NCBI GenBank assembly: GCA_030407085.1
Contig: CM059587.1
Coordinates: forward strand, 24,029,001-24,093,000
Origin: Trichopria drosophilae
Taxonomy: Eukaryota > Arthropoda > Insecta > Hymenoptera > Diapriidae
Direction of reading: 5' to 3'
DNA length: 64,000 nucleotides
Below, piece after piece: positions 1 to 10,890 of this stretch (position 1 is its first letter; each line of letters starts with the position of its first letter). The position numbers and the translations under genes are program-made. The notes below the pieces were generated by a model. The model did not search any database. It had not been told where the DNA came from and saw only the letters and a program-made list of their open reading frames with translations.

Positions 1-714
1 AAGTTAGAAAAAACGTTTGGCAACTCGTCATTCGATGAGTAATACGTGACGTGATATGATCAACGACTTTTGAAGATGCTTCGAAAATCAGTGGTAAGCG
101 AATTTATTATCTGTACAAATACTGCACGTCCAGTAATCATTACTTTTCAATAGTAAATCGCTTCAAATGCAGTTGCAAAAGATTTCCACCGCGATTAATT
201 GATAATATTCTGGCCATTGTAACTTTTATCGCTGTTTGCCGGAGCGAACTCCACATATTGTCAACCTTTTTAATTCTATTCTTCTCTTGTTTATTACCCC
301 TATACGTTCATTATTATTGTTATTTATACGTAACTTTTATTATGCACACTCTAAAGAGACTGCATTCTTTTTTCTCTAAATTTTCGTTTTTCTTCTTTAG
401 TGTACTTTCATTTTCTTTAATTTATATGTTGTATTATTACTGTCTCAATATAGCTTAAATTTTCAGTTTTTTTATAAAATACGATAATATATGTTGATAA
501 CTATATCCATCGTTCGGTGCATTTAAAAGATTTATGTCAATATTTTAAATGCCTGTTTTGTTAGAATACTAGAATACTCAATATCTCCACCAACATATCG
601 CTATTATGGGTCTACTAAAACAAGCCAGCTGCCAGTAGAAAGATGATTTCAAAGACACTCATTAACCCCTTCGTTAGCACAGAAAATTCTACAAAAAGTG
701 CCTAGAATGGCAGG
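1..714. other. AT-rich non-coding DNA
   Basis: Low-complexity AT-rich sequence. A pyrimidine-rich tract (about 258-460) gives a 66-codon open frame made almost only of Phe, Ser, Leu and Tyr, as expected from T-rich DNA. I see no gene, repeat or structured element here. Confidence 0.6.
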
Positions 715-1100
715 AATTTTTTTTATCGCCATTTCGACTCCAACCCGTACTGATGGGTTTTCGAGGTCGCTGATTACGAATTTGAACTCAAAATTTGCAA
801 ATTCAAAATGGTGAATCCACTATGGTGGCCGAAAATGATTGTGATGAAATTTGTTACTCGGGGGTTTGCGAGGTTGCTGATTGCGAATGTGAATCCACCA
901 TCTTGAATTCTGAAATTTCAAGTTGGAATTCGTAATTAGCAATTCCGAAAACCCCTGAGTAACCAATTTCGTTACTATCGAGTAACTTTTTTCATTTTTT
1001 TTCATTTTCGGCCGCCATATTGCATCCGCCATTTTGAATTTTTAGATTTTGATTCAGATTCGGATTCAGCGACCCCAAAAACCCCCAAGTTACTAGTAGT
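715..1100. repeat. GGTCGCTGATTACGAAT / ATGGCGG dispersed repeat, cluster 1
   Basis: Several degenerate units of a dispersed repeat. 'Gaggtcgctgattacgaatt' near 763 and 'gaggttgctgattgcgaatg' near 871 are in one orientation. 'Gattcagcgaccccaaaaac' near 1063 and 'cgccattttgaa' near 1028 are in the other. Related sequence recurs near 11340, 13085-13300, 14520-14860, 48226-48560, 48840-48990 and 60400. The family looks like a tandem-prone interspersed repeat. Its mobility mechanism is not visible, and the open frames across it (e.g. 820-1032 on -) are incidental. Confidence 0.7.
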
Positions 1101-1754
1101 TAAATTTCAGTCGTTTATTGGTTTTGTCAGTATTTTATGCATGTACCCTGATAATTACAATATTTTTCTTCTATATTTCACGGAGAATTGGCGAGTTGAA
1201 ATCCATTACATTTATTGACGAAAGATGTATTGAATATTCAGAGCTTCGACTATTTAAAAACTGTAGCGTATGTTTTTAAATAAGGTCTTCCCAAATGGGA
1301 CTTTCTTGTTAATTCTGATACTGGTGACCTTCCTCAGTATCTTCATTAAAAAAAGGCGTTAGGGCCGTATTTTTAAAATTAATTTAAAAAAAAATAAAAA
1401 AATGATTATGGCCGTTTTTAAAAAATTGGCTTTTGAAATAAAATTACGAAATATAACGTATGAAGTACCTTAAACATATAGGTCTATTTGTTTTTAAAGA
1501 TAGGTTACGAAGTAAATAACATAAATTGCATTCGGTGCACAATAAAACATGTTCATATGAAATCATTGACATAAAATGTCAGTAAACGTTTTTAATTTAG
1601 AATAAACTGCAAAAGTGAAGACCATCGGCGTGAAAGAAATAAGAATGGGAGAGACTATATTTTGGAAGATAGTGTGGGCAAAATTACTGGCCAGTGTGTT
1701 GCATAGTCAATCCCAGAGTCTCACCCAAAAAACACCCCACAGTTGTAGACAAAG
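1101..1754. other. AT-rich non-coding DNA
   Basis: A-rich runs (around 1345-1440) and unremarkable AT-rich sequence. The 65-codon frame at 1615-1812 runs into the inverted repeat that follows and has no recognisable domain. Confidence 0.5.
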
Positions 1755-2951
1755 TATTCGAGAGGCTGGATATGAAAGCCGAAGAAAAAAAATAGAAATA
1801 TGGATACTATGAGGAAATGGTTTGGAACACAGTATGGGAAAAATTTTGGGCAGTGCATAAAATAGTATCACCCAAGATTTTGCTCAGTGAGAGCCCTTAC
1901 TATATTTCCAATTAATTTTTTCAAAACTTTCCAGAGAAGTCTGGGACGTATCTCAATTAACGAGGCAGAAGACGATCTCCCTAAATAAATTGAGGTAAAA
2001 TAAAAAAATAACCAACCCGAAAGAAACATTCGAAACATTTCAAGACCACTGAACAGTTCATCAAAATGATAAATAAAAACACCTTCGACGACACCAACAC
2101 AGAATATGACGAATTTGAATACTGTTGCCCTTCCATAGTTCGTAAGCCGTTCACATCCGTTCAACTTGGCTTGAATCCTGTATAAGATGAAAATCAGATG
2201 AAAAGAAACAATATTTTGGAAGAAACTACGGATAATGCATGTTTTATTTTAACTAAATTTACGTTCGTTTTGATTCCATTGATACATTCGGTAAAGAAGT
2301 TCGATACTTCGATCCAAACTATCAAAAAACTGTGCTTGTTTTTTCAATCAACAGACCTTAGCAACCGCGTTACCAACGATCGACTCGAAACAAAAGAAAA
2401 GCTGATATTTTGACATTATCAGTCGAACTGTCGAACCTCCATAACGTGCAAATGGAACGAATATAACCTCATTTTTTTTGTTATTATTATATTTTCTTTT
2501 CCTTTTGAATGATTTTTGTCCTGTACAGTATTCAAATCAAAAGGATTCGATCGGTTTAGGAGTTATGGAAGGGCAGCAGATTGAAATTCGTCATCTTCTG
2601 CTTTGATGTCGTCGGTGGTGTTTGGCTTTTATTTATCATTTTGATGAACTATTCAGTGGACTTGAAATTTCGTCGGATGTTTCTTTGGGGTTGATTGTTC
2701 TTTATTTTACCTCAATTTGTTTAGAGAGATTATCTTCTGCCTCATTAATCCAGAGGATACGTCCTAGACTTCTCTGGGAAGTTTTGAAAAAATTAATTGT
2801 AAATGTTGAATGCAGGATTTCCCAGTTATTTGTGATAGTATTTTATAGACTGCCCAATAGTTTCTTCAATACTGTGTCCCAAACTATTGCCTCATACTAT
2901 CCGTATTTCTAATTTTTTCTTCGGGTTTCATATCAAGCCTCTCCAATACTA
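1755..2951. mobile_element. Foldback element with about 390-bp inverted arms
   Basis: The left arm (about 1755-2150) and right arm (about 2565-2951) are inverted copies of each other, perhaps 80-85% identical by eye. This is easiest to see in translation: a minus-strand frame in the left arm (1868-2164) and a plus-strand frame in the right arm (2622-2912) share YHFDELFSGLE and RPRLLW-VLKKLI. The unique middle of about 410 bp contains a 71-codon open frame with no domain I know. The shared peptide may only reflect DNA homology between the arms, or it may be the relic of a coding element duplicated head to head. No target-site duplication is evident. Confidence 0.75.
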
Positions 2952-3159
2952 GAAGCGCAGTAACCGCCAATTTATCATTATTTTTCAATGTCTTTTGTAT
3001 CCTGAAATTATTACTTTCGATTATTACTTTTATATTAGATTAGTAGAAAAGTGACCCCCCCCCCCTTATTGGCAGTTTTTTAGAGATTTATCAATCTTCA
3101 GTATATCAACTATTAATCCCTCGTATAAAATAAATCAGTGTCATACGGTGCATACTTAA
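2952..3159. other. AT-rich spacer with poly-C run
   Basis: An 11-base C homopolymer occupies 3055-3065 in otherwise AT-rich DNA. Its length is not reliable in an assembly. Nothing else is seen. Confidence 0.5.
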
Positions 3160-3680
3160 AAAAAAAAAGAAATGCCGCAAGCTCAATAAGAAATCTCGAC
3201 TTCGACATCCTGGAAATCAATTTCCGTTTCCGTAATCTCGGTGCGTCGCGTCGGCTCGATTACCCATCCTGCCCGTCGGAAAAAAAAAACAAAAATTGTC
3301 GAAATATCGAATATCGCATGCGGGCCGGCCGCGGAATCTACGTACGTTTAAAGGGAATAGCACGGGGGTGAGTACGGGAACTACGTCGGGGCCGTAAAAC
3401 GAATGAGGTGGAACACTCGGAGGTTTGAACTCGACCGACCGATATTGCTATCGGCCAGTATATAGCCACGCGTCGCTACGCCGTTACGGCCTTATAAGGT
3501 AGAGGCCGACGCCATTCACATGACCACCATGAATTTATATTTTAAATTCACCTGCGGAGCTTTTATGACCTCGCTGCCATTTTGTATTACCGTTATCTTC
3601 CCTGCCGGCTACGCGTGTAAGCTGGTCCTGGCCGACGCGTTCTTTACTTTTTGTCCTTAACTCGAGCGTCCCTTTTGTTT
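3160..3680. other. GC/CpG-richer island 1
   Basis: Marked rise in G+C and CpG compared with both flanks (for example 'gcatgcgggccggccgcgg' near 3316 and 'ccacgcgtcgctacgccgtt' near 3466). It contains TATA-like strings (tatatagcc near 3459, ccttataagg near 3490), an E-box-like ACCTG near 3550 and a TTTTATGACC string near 3562 that resembles a Caudal/Hox-type site. No convincing open frame crosses it. It could be a cis-regulatory element, a promoter, or part of an unrecognised non-coding transcript. Only composition is directly seen; the function is inference. Confidence 0.4.
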
Positions 3681-4245
3681 ATGTAATCCCCTTTCGCCAC
3701 GGGAAATGATCTCGCATAATTGAAAATACGCGTAATATCCTCGAACTTTTATGCAAACGCGTCGTAATTTGTTCATACCAAGCGTACATACACAACACGT
3801 AATTAGGCACCTTATACACAATTTTAAACTACGCCCCATCCGACCAATAAGTAATGTTACTTCTGCAATTGTCAATTTAAACCCACATTAAGAATGCATA
3901 AATATTTATAACATGTAATAGTTACGAACAGATTTTTCTCGCTTACGAAAGAAGAAAGATCGCTGTAATTAAAACCAGTGGTTTGGTCCGTAATTAATCA
4001 GACTTTCTTCCGAAGCATCCGTGAAACTATATGCACGCTGCTTTGGGTGTGCGATGTTTTACATCGATTTCAGTTAAATACGTTTCTATCTAATTCTTTT
4101 TTAGGAGAAAATATTCTCTCCGAATATTTCGGAACATATTCGCGATAACGCATAAGCAGCAATGAAAATTTTTATATTCCTAAATCCGAATATCGAATTT
4201 ATAAGCCGATGGCTAAGAAGAAAAAGACCGAAATTGAAGCTGCAC
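3681..4245. other. AT-rich non-coding DNA
   Basis: No repeats, structured elements or coding signal recognised. The 72-codon minus-strand frame at 3657-3875 has no domain. Confidence 0.5.
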
Positions 4246-4640
4246 TATGTTAATACTTCCGCCGTGGACTTTCATAAGGGTTACCCCCTCCTCCCGCGAA
4301 ATATGGTCGGCGGGAACTGTTATGCCCACGGCATCTGCTACCAAACCGCGTTCTTTCCGATATGATGCTTTGTTTGTCGACGTTGCGGCGCAGCGGTCTC
4401 TTGTGTGCGCCCACGTGCATGGGGGACCGAGCGTGTTTTCGGGATCATGTGAAATCTTCGTCTGGTAGCTCCTTTCTTCTCTCCCGTCGCCCGAACCGAA
4501 TAAATCTGAATAACATGCCGGCTCGAAAGCAAAGCTTGCGGAAGCTTTTTTAGCAGCGGCGGCGGCGCATGTTGGCGCGCTTTGCCAAAAATGCTTGCGT
4601 AACGACTTTGCTTTGTTTTTCTCATCGCCCTGGCTCTTTT
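4246..4640. other. GC-richer island 2 with overlapping open frames
   Basis: Four open frames of 63-95 codons overlap here on both strands (4162-4365, 4247-4468 and 4362-4553 on +; 4338-4625 on -). That is the signature of few stop codons in GC-richer DNA, not of one selected frame. None of the translations shows a domain I recognise. It includes a short GGC repeat ('agcggcggcggcgcatg' near 4554). It may be a regulatory block or a diverged exon; no canonical splice sites bounding one frame were evident. Confidence 0.35.
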
Positions 4641-5385
4641 CTTATTCGGGTAAACGTTGATGCAGTCCTTACACTCTTTAAATTATTAGAGCGAAGCTAT
4701 TTTCACACTCAGTGACAAATTAACCCTTAAAATAGAAGCAGCTTTTTTGGTCTTGTACGTTACTGCTTCAAGGGTTACGTATGAATAAATTAATCACACA
4801 GATCAACCTGAAAATGTTGTAGATATGAAATTACCTAATCTATTAATTGAGGGGCGCTGATTCCGAACCCAATAGTGAATATATTTTATTAGCTCTTTGT
4901 CTCATGTAATATGACGTTAAATTTACATAAATCATAATTTTTATGAAAAACTTAAGCCTGCGCAAAATATCGCCCTATCCGCTATTTCGGTTACAACTGC
5001 TCTTGTTCGACACGCGGCAACTCAAAGGTATGGGGAGCTTATATATTTATTTCTTTATGTACGGGATAAATAATGATGTTTGTTGATGAACATTGAATTT
5101 TAATGCCGCATTAGATGTAGATTTATTTATATGACAGAAAAATGCATATTTGTACTTGGAAAATCCTATTTCAACTGCAACCTTTTCTCAGCATGGCTAA
5201 AGTGATCAGTAGTAACAGACAATTTGGGCAAGACGAAATGTCACACATGCATACAAATGACCGTTTAAGGTAATATTTTTTTTCTATGTCATACAGAACT
5301 TCCAGAAATATTGTTGATCAGTATTATGAATTTCTCAACATATTTCCGTGTATTGCGTTAATTGTAAATAGTAAAACTAGTGTTG
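4641..5385. other. AT-rich non-coding DNA with a small hairpin
   Basis: A short inverted repeat lies at about 4723-4780: AACCCTT..AGAAGCAG on the left and CTGCTTC..AAGGGTT on the right, inside a TTAA context. It is too short and isolated to assign to a transposon family. The rest shows nothing. Confidence 0.4.
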
Positions 5386-5650
5386 GCGTGGAGCCTCGCT
5401 CGCTTCGCTCGCTCAGAAACTTCGACCCAGTGGGGAGTCGGCTATTCCTTAATACTCGTTCGTTTACAAACAGCTTTCAATTATATTATAAAATTATATT
5501 GATATTTTGGGGTCCAATCATATTTAGGTCCAAGTGGCTTCGATAGATATGTTACAACAATATAGTGTTTCTTATATGTATGAAAATTGAAAATGAGCAT
5601 TTTCAAAACTTCGACCCCGACAACAAGCCAGCCGAAGTATTAATAAATAA
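5386..5650 (-). repeat. Dispersed repeat family A, copy 1
   Basis: Read on the minus strand, this segment shares blocks with 44055-44215 and 49230-49440 (both plus). One block is 'ggtcgaagttttgaaaat' followed by 'cattttc' (here the complement of 5590-5625). Another is 'aaacgaacgagtattaa' (complement near 5450-5470). It also holds a short C/G palindromic stretch, 'ctcgcttcgctcgctc', near 5397. It is probably a degenerate non-autonomous transposon; terminal repeats were not resolved. Confidence 0.5.
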
Positions 5651-5762
5651 AAGTTGCAAAACACTTACTTCATGCACTTGTATTGTAATAGACTATTCGA
5701 TGCATATTGCATGTTTACTGTGTTTTACTAATTACTGTCTGTATCGTTAAGATATTTTAAAA

Positions 5763-5830
5763 GTTTCGAAAAGATCTCTGACGGATATCTTTTAGATATC
5801 TATAAGACATCTTTTAGATATATCGAAATA
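5763..5830. repeat. GATATC-rich palindromic repeat, copy 1
   Basis: 'Agatctctgacggatatctt' (about 5772) is followed by more GATATC and AGACATC motifs. The reverse complement of the same string occurs at about 26880-26910, beside the MITE ending at 26876. Both copies sit at the edge of other repeats, suggesting a short terminal or subterminal segment of an element. Confidence 0.5.
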
Positions 5831-6480
5831 GTTATTTTTGTACCAAGGGCGTAAAAGAACTTATGCACCCGTAGGTGATTTCCGCGCCCGAGGGGCTGGC
5901 GAAGACTACCCCTGGGGGGTAGGGGGTCGAAACGTCGAAATTTGATGAAAAACTATAGGGTAATTTTTTTGCGGAGGTGACCAAATTCAATACTTTTTCA
6001 GACAAAAGTCATAAGCATTTTGAACCAGTTTTTACGGCATTATCGATGACTTCAGGAAGTAAATGCATACAACCTTTTTTGTAGAAAATTTAATGCTCTA
6101 TCTTTTTTGTTTGAAACATTTTTTAATAAAATTTGTATATTTCAAAATAAATGCAAAAAACTACGAAGAACTTAATTGGGGCTAATTTTTTTTAGTAATG
6201 GACGGATGGATCTGCGCCAACATCTAATCAGATCTAAGTTATGCCATGACACGTATTTTAAAAAAAAATTATGTCATTACGCTTATCCGTACGCGAGTTA
6301 TCGCGAGACAAAAAAACTGGACGTACGGACGTACATACGTACAAGATCACGGACACAAATTTTTTGATTGTTGAATTGGGATCCCTAGGGTCTGAAACGT
6401 CGACATTTGATGAACAACTATAGGGTAATTTTCATGCCCGAAGTGACCAAATTCAATACTTCGTCCAGACCTAAAGTCTG
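5831..6480 (+). repeat. Dispersed repeat family B, with internal direct repeat
   Basis: About 75 bp is present twice in the same orientation, at 5926-6002 and 6391-6470 ('tttgatgaaaaactataggg' in the first copy, followed by a shared 'tgaccaaattcaatact'). An inverted copy covering this and its upstream flank lies at about 42625-42785. The middle, 'ataccttttttgtagaaaa'-type sequence near 6068, resembles pieces at 28100, 28710, 40050 and 57280. The layout suggests a non-autonomous element with direct repeats about 465 bp apart, or a solo array. No coding capacity is visible. Confidence 0.6.
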
Positions 6481-6670
6481 GGTCGAAGTAAATCACTCGA
6501 CGTACTTAAATAAAATATGATAAATGCATTATGGTGAATTGAAAAGAAATTATTTTTACGACTTGTAACTTCGAAAATCGTCCCAACCGCAATTTGAATT
6601 TTATTGTTGTACTTTACAGGAAAACCGCAACTACTCCTGTTCCTAATATTATCAGGAAGTTGCATGAATT

Positions 6671-7288
6671 TCAGGCAAATTTTTTCTTGGCATATTTTTC
6701 CCTACCAAAGTACGGTATGAAATTGAATAAAATTACTAAAAATTTCCCTGTTTGAATACCGAGGAGATATTTGGAGAGATAATCGGCACGGATCGATTTA
6801 AATGAGTCACCTCGTAGACACTTTCCTTGCTTTATTCTGAACACGCACGGATCGGCGAGATACCTAATTTCTGATGGATATATGCAGGAAGCGGTAGGAT
6901 TCCAGCCAGTACTAGGACCGGTAATCGAATCTAATCCTTTGGAGCTTCTGCGCACTAACTGGTAACCGATGTTACAACGGCTTACCGTGTTACAAGGCAA
7001 GGATTGCGCGGTTCCGTGGAGAAGGACCCTCGTAGATTTTGGGATAACGGATTTCGAATGCAACCCTAGCCTCCTGCTGTCCTCGAAGAACGAAGCATGG
7101 CGGATAACCAGAAAACAGCGTAATTTTCCTTTCAAAACTTGGAGAACTTGGTGACAAAGCGCTACGAGATATGCATAATGTTTCCGTAGAGTTTTTTCCA
7201 AACACCTGAACTCTGAAGATTTCTTACCGCAATGAAGGAAGTATTCAGTATATATAGCCAGAAAAATTGCATAATTATTATTGTACAT
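6671..7288 (-). other. Longest open frame in window (205 codons), GC-richer; coding status unsupported
   Basis: A minus-strand frame runs open from an ATG at 7288 to a stop at 6671. The translation has no transmembrane segment, zinc-finger spacing or enzyme motif that I recognise, and it ends in a Lys-rich tail. Two further frames are open over the same interval (6969-7154 on + and 6990-7205 on -), so low stop density explains much of its length. The block is richer in G+C than its flanks. It may be an unrecognised exon, an old retroposed sequence or a conserved non-coding block. Strand-specific RNA or a codon-substitution test against a related species would decide. Confidence 0.15.
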
Positions 7289-7299
7289 GATATTATACG

Positions 7300-7610
7300 A
7301 TTCTTTTGGGCGTTTGCGATGAAAGAATCAATAGTTATCTACTGCATAGTTCTATCACCAAGCCCGTATAATATATAACACAAGTACATGAGCACAGAAG
7401 GCTCTGGAACAATTACTAACGTGTGCACGGAAGAAATAATTGTACCAAAATGCAATTTTAAAGATAACCGATGTTCAGCAAAATCGAGTAAAGAATATGC
7501 ATGGCACATTCGAGGGTCAAATTGTTGACGCCAAAACCTGAACGATTTAGATTAATCTGAATGAGAGTGGGTGAAGTTAGATTAGTCTCGAGTTAAATAA
7601 ATGGATCGAA
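7300..7610. other. AT-rich non-coding DNA
   Basis: No repeat, RNA or coding signal recognised. Confidence 0.5.
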
Positions 7611-7613
7611 TTA

Positions 7614-8090
7614 ATGAAAAACAACACTGAATTGAAATGCGTTGCCAAAGCGCCATTTTCTTACGAGCCCTTGGTATTGCGATGGGTACCACCTAAAGGC
7701 CCCTCGTCGACTCGATTACGTTTCTGCGGCTTTTTTTTATCGCCTCTTCGTCGCCTCGGCTGGAAGAAGCGGAACGGCGCCTCCTCAAGATCCTCGTCAC
7801 GTTACACGATACCTTTGGTTCCTCCTAGATCGGCCAGGCTGATTCGAAAGACGGCGGAGTTACGGCGGACGTGCCAGGCGGAAGAGCGTCTCCTGCAATC
7901 TCGCATGCAAATCGTAGAAGACGGCGTGAGACTCAGGCATTTCTTTACTACGAAGGTGGGGATCCCAAGCAGAAGCCAGAAAAAGCCTGAATTTGAAATA
8001 TTTTCCATTTTGAAAAATGCACGTGTGGTTGTGTGTGCGCCTTTGGGTCTTCCGATGGACCAGCAATACCATTTCGTAACTCATAAATGA
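7614..8090 (+). other. GC-richer block with 158-codon open frame; coding unsupported
   Basis: The plus-strand frame begins at an ATG and ends at a TGA at 8088-8090. It is rich in Arg and Ser in its middle and shows no recognisable domain. Three other frames are simultaneously open: 7642-7842 on +, 7802-8008 on - and 7860-8084 on -. The composition matches the neighbouring 6.7-7.3 kb block, and the two may be parts of one island interrupted by 300 bp of AT-rich DNA. I do not recognise it and make no functional claim. Confidence 0.15.
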
Positions 8091-8640
8091 ATAATTCCGC
8101 GGAGCTTTTAATATTCGAGGTGCGGGTTGTTACTACTCAGATTGATAAATTTTCCTGTGTATTGCTGTGAATTTTTTATTAAGTGTCAGTTCATATCACA
8201 CTCTCACCGAATGTATCACAGGATCCATATCCAGTGCGGGAATCTCCCATACTCATGGACATTGTTGGGTGGTAAGAAGATGAACTCGCGACGCTCGGAA
8301 TTACAATTACTAGATATATTATAACTACACTGAAAAATAAAAGGTAGCTCTATCGTTCCTTGACGAGTACGATCATCGGCCTTCGACTTAGGGGCGGCAA
8401 CTTGGTCGGGCAGCCGATCCAAATCGCCAGTAGGATACGGTTACTTAAGGATTGGGCGTTCGTGCTCCCTAAACCTGGGGCTATACCTAATACGCGTTTA
8501 TACATTTGGTTAATCAATTGATGCAATTTTCGGTCAGAACTTGACTGTGATTTTAATGTAAATTCTACATTGAAGTAGCGTACTGAATTTTGCAAACGAT
8601 AATATAAATATACTTACTATTTACGAAATGTATATCGTGT
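8091..8640. other. Mixed-composition non-coding DNA
   Basis: A slightly GC-richer patch (8350-8470) sits in AT-rich DNA. Short open frames on the minus strand (8216-8422, 8350-8595) lack domains. Confidence 0.4.
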
Positions 8641-8644
8641 ACTC

Positions 8645-8955
8645 TTTACCCAATAAGCACATGTACGTCCATTGGACGTACATTAGACGTTAAATAATGG
8701 ATGTAAATAGAACCAAATATGTCCGTTCGATGGACCGAAAATGGACGTTAGGCGGACGAAATACGTTGCATAATAAATCCATTGGTCGTCCAATTCAGTA
8801 TTCTATGGACTAATAACGTCCAAATTATTTTACTTTCAACATTGTAACATTCCGCACGAAATATGGCCGTTCAATGATCCGAAAATGGACTTTAAGCGAA
8901 CAAAATAAACGAAATATAATATTTCCAGCGTATGTCCACTTCTGCGCTGCTGGGC
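8645..8955. repeat. GGACGT-rich element with internal repeat of about 144 bp
   Basis: A perfect 10-bp inverted repeat (atgtacgtcc / ggacgtacat, 8661-8683) opens a region full of GGACGT and CCATTGG motifs. Two units align: one near 8721 ('gtccgttcgatggaccgaaa') and one near 8864 ('ggccgttcaatgatccgaaa'), about 144 bp apart. It begins near 'acccaataagcac' and ends near 'tgctgggcc' (8955), weakly suggesting terminal repeats. Likely a non-autonomous DNA element with subterminal repeats. Confidence 0.5.
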
Positions 8956-9420
8956 CTCCAACGAGATGATTTCGTTTTTTTTATGACAAATATGTACATG
9001 TTCATACCAACAATGGAGGTTAATCAAAGGGGTTAAAATTTAAGAATCACAGTGAACGTAACGGATTTGGCTCCAAAATCATTGCTGGGAGTTTTTGAGC
9101 GAGTTAATTTCGATTGTAATGACGAAATTGTGCTCGCTTTAAAAAAACACAGAAATTAATCGTAGTTTGAAAAGGTACGGCAGAAGTCCCTTTTCGAAAG
9201 CCTGCAGTCTTCAGAAATCTCTGCAGTCTTACTTCACGGGGTAACTCTGTAGTATATGTACTAAGTTCGTGCACAGAGCACGCGAAGGGAAGAGTCTGCT
9301 TCCTTTCGGGAACAATAGCAGTACCAAACGGTCGGTAAAGTAGGCGTAACTCGTTAAAGCCGGTGGTACTACCGACAGGTACGGTAGAGCTACTTTTTGT
9401 TTTTCAGTGTAGAGTGAAGT
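8956..9420. other. Non-coding DNA
   Basis: No clear structure. A motif pair 'cctgcagtct' (9202) and 'tctgcagtct' (9221) is locally duplicated. No gene seen. Confidence 0.4.
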
Positions 9421-9804
9421 AGACTATAACTCTCTATGCGAGAACTCACTACTATATACGCAATATTGAATTCAAATCAATAAAAAAAGCAATTTTATGA
9501 ACAAATTCATTTTTATTAAAAGGGAAAAAAAATCCGCAATTTTTTTATTCTAATGCTATATATATATATAACCCACTTCGACTATTTTGTAGGTAATTAC
9601 GTGTTCTACAAAAAAAGGTTAGGTCCATTTTTGGTGTATTTTGCACCATTTTTGATACGGTAGCATCAGATTGAAAAAAGTGCGGATTTTTTTCCCCTTT
9701 TAATAAAAATGAATTTGTCCATAAAAATGCTTTTTTTTAATGATTTAAACTCAACATTTCTGTGCGTATATAGTAGTGAGTTGTCGCATAGAGAGTTATA
9801 GTCT
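9421..9804. mobile_element. Foldback MITE, about 135-bp arms
   Basis: The left arm starts 'agactataactctctatgcg' (9421) and the right arm ends with its complement 'gagagttatagtct' (9804). The arms match through 'aaattcatttttattaaaag' and 'aaatccgca', with a small number of mismatches. The loop (about 9560-9670) contains 'tctacaaaaaaaggttaggt', resembling the loop region of the 56957-57815 palindrome. No open frame, so it must move by a transposase encoded elsewhere. Confidence 0.85.
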
Positions 9805-10890
9805 AGTTATAATATATCTAGTGATTGTAATCCCGAGCGTCGCGAGTATATATAATGAACATTGTAGAACCTCCATTAAATATAATTAATAATTTGAATT
9901 TAGCGGCTTATACTCTGCAATAGCAACTGGTGGTGATTGATTTAACTAATCATCTTAAGCTGGTTGAAAATGTTTTCCTGCGCCCTGTATTGAAATCATT
10001 CAGATTCTCGAACAGCGGCCTTTTTGAACAAACGTTGTGTTTATTATATGAAATATGTAGGGAAACCAAATACGTATGAAAAATTCAGAAAAAATAACGG
10101 GAACGAGGAAGAAAGTATATCTTCAATGTTGAAGATTTAGGTTCTTCAACTTTTAGAAATTTGTATTAACTATATAAATTACTGATAATTATTCAAATTC
10201 TTCCCGTCGATTATACAAAAATGAGATAAAAGGGTAGGTAAGATAGAATAAATATTGTCGTTGTCGTGGACTTTTAAACGTTTTCTCTTACACTCCTTCA
10301 GTGTTCCCATAATGTAAAAATTTGAACCTTATCGGTACAAGTTGCACTCGTCAAGTTCATCTTCAATGAAAATAAAGTTATGAAAACATTGAACTAATGA
10401 AACTGTGTGCAAAAAACGATGTGTTTTGGAATTCGCATGAAATACGTAGATAAAAGTTCATCTTTTGTGGTCAGGAAGCAGTATTATCGATTATTTTCTG
10501 ATTCTCTCAATTTTTAAAGTGAACCTTTTGCATCATAAGGGTACATACCTAATCCCACTTAGACTTATTTAATTGTTACCACGCTTTTTAGATCATAAAT
10601 GAGGCGGCCACATAAACATATTCCATGACTTATCTAGAACGTGAATAACTATCTTCAAAATAATTATCTCATTGAATGTTCTTAACATGATTGTTATTAA
10701 CTAATAATGTTTAAAAAATGCCTTTTTTAATATAATTTAATTTATATGAAAACGAAATTTGTTACAATAGATTTACTTATAACGGTTGTTGTGGTTGCCG
10801 ATTATATGATGGAATTTATGCATATACGAAACGATAAAGGAAAACAAATTTCATAAATAAGAAAATGCATATTCAAAATTTAATTATATA
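9805..10890. other. AT-rich non-coding DNA
   Basis: No repeats or coding signal identified over about 1.1 kb. Confidence 0.5.

Noticed and set aside
258..458. 66-codon open frame
   Set aside because: Made of Phe, Ser, Leu and Tyr from a T-rich tract; no start context or domain.
4723..4780. Small TTAA-associated hairpin as a piggyBac remnant
   Set aside because: Too short, and only the AACCCTT string and nearby TTAA are shared with piggyBac-type ends.
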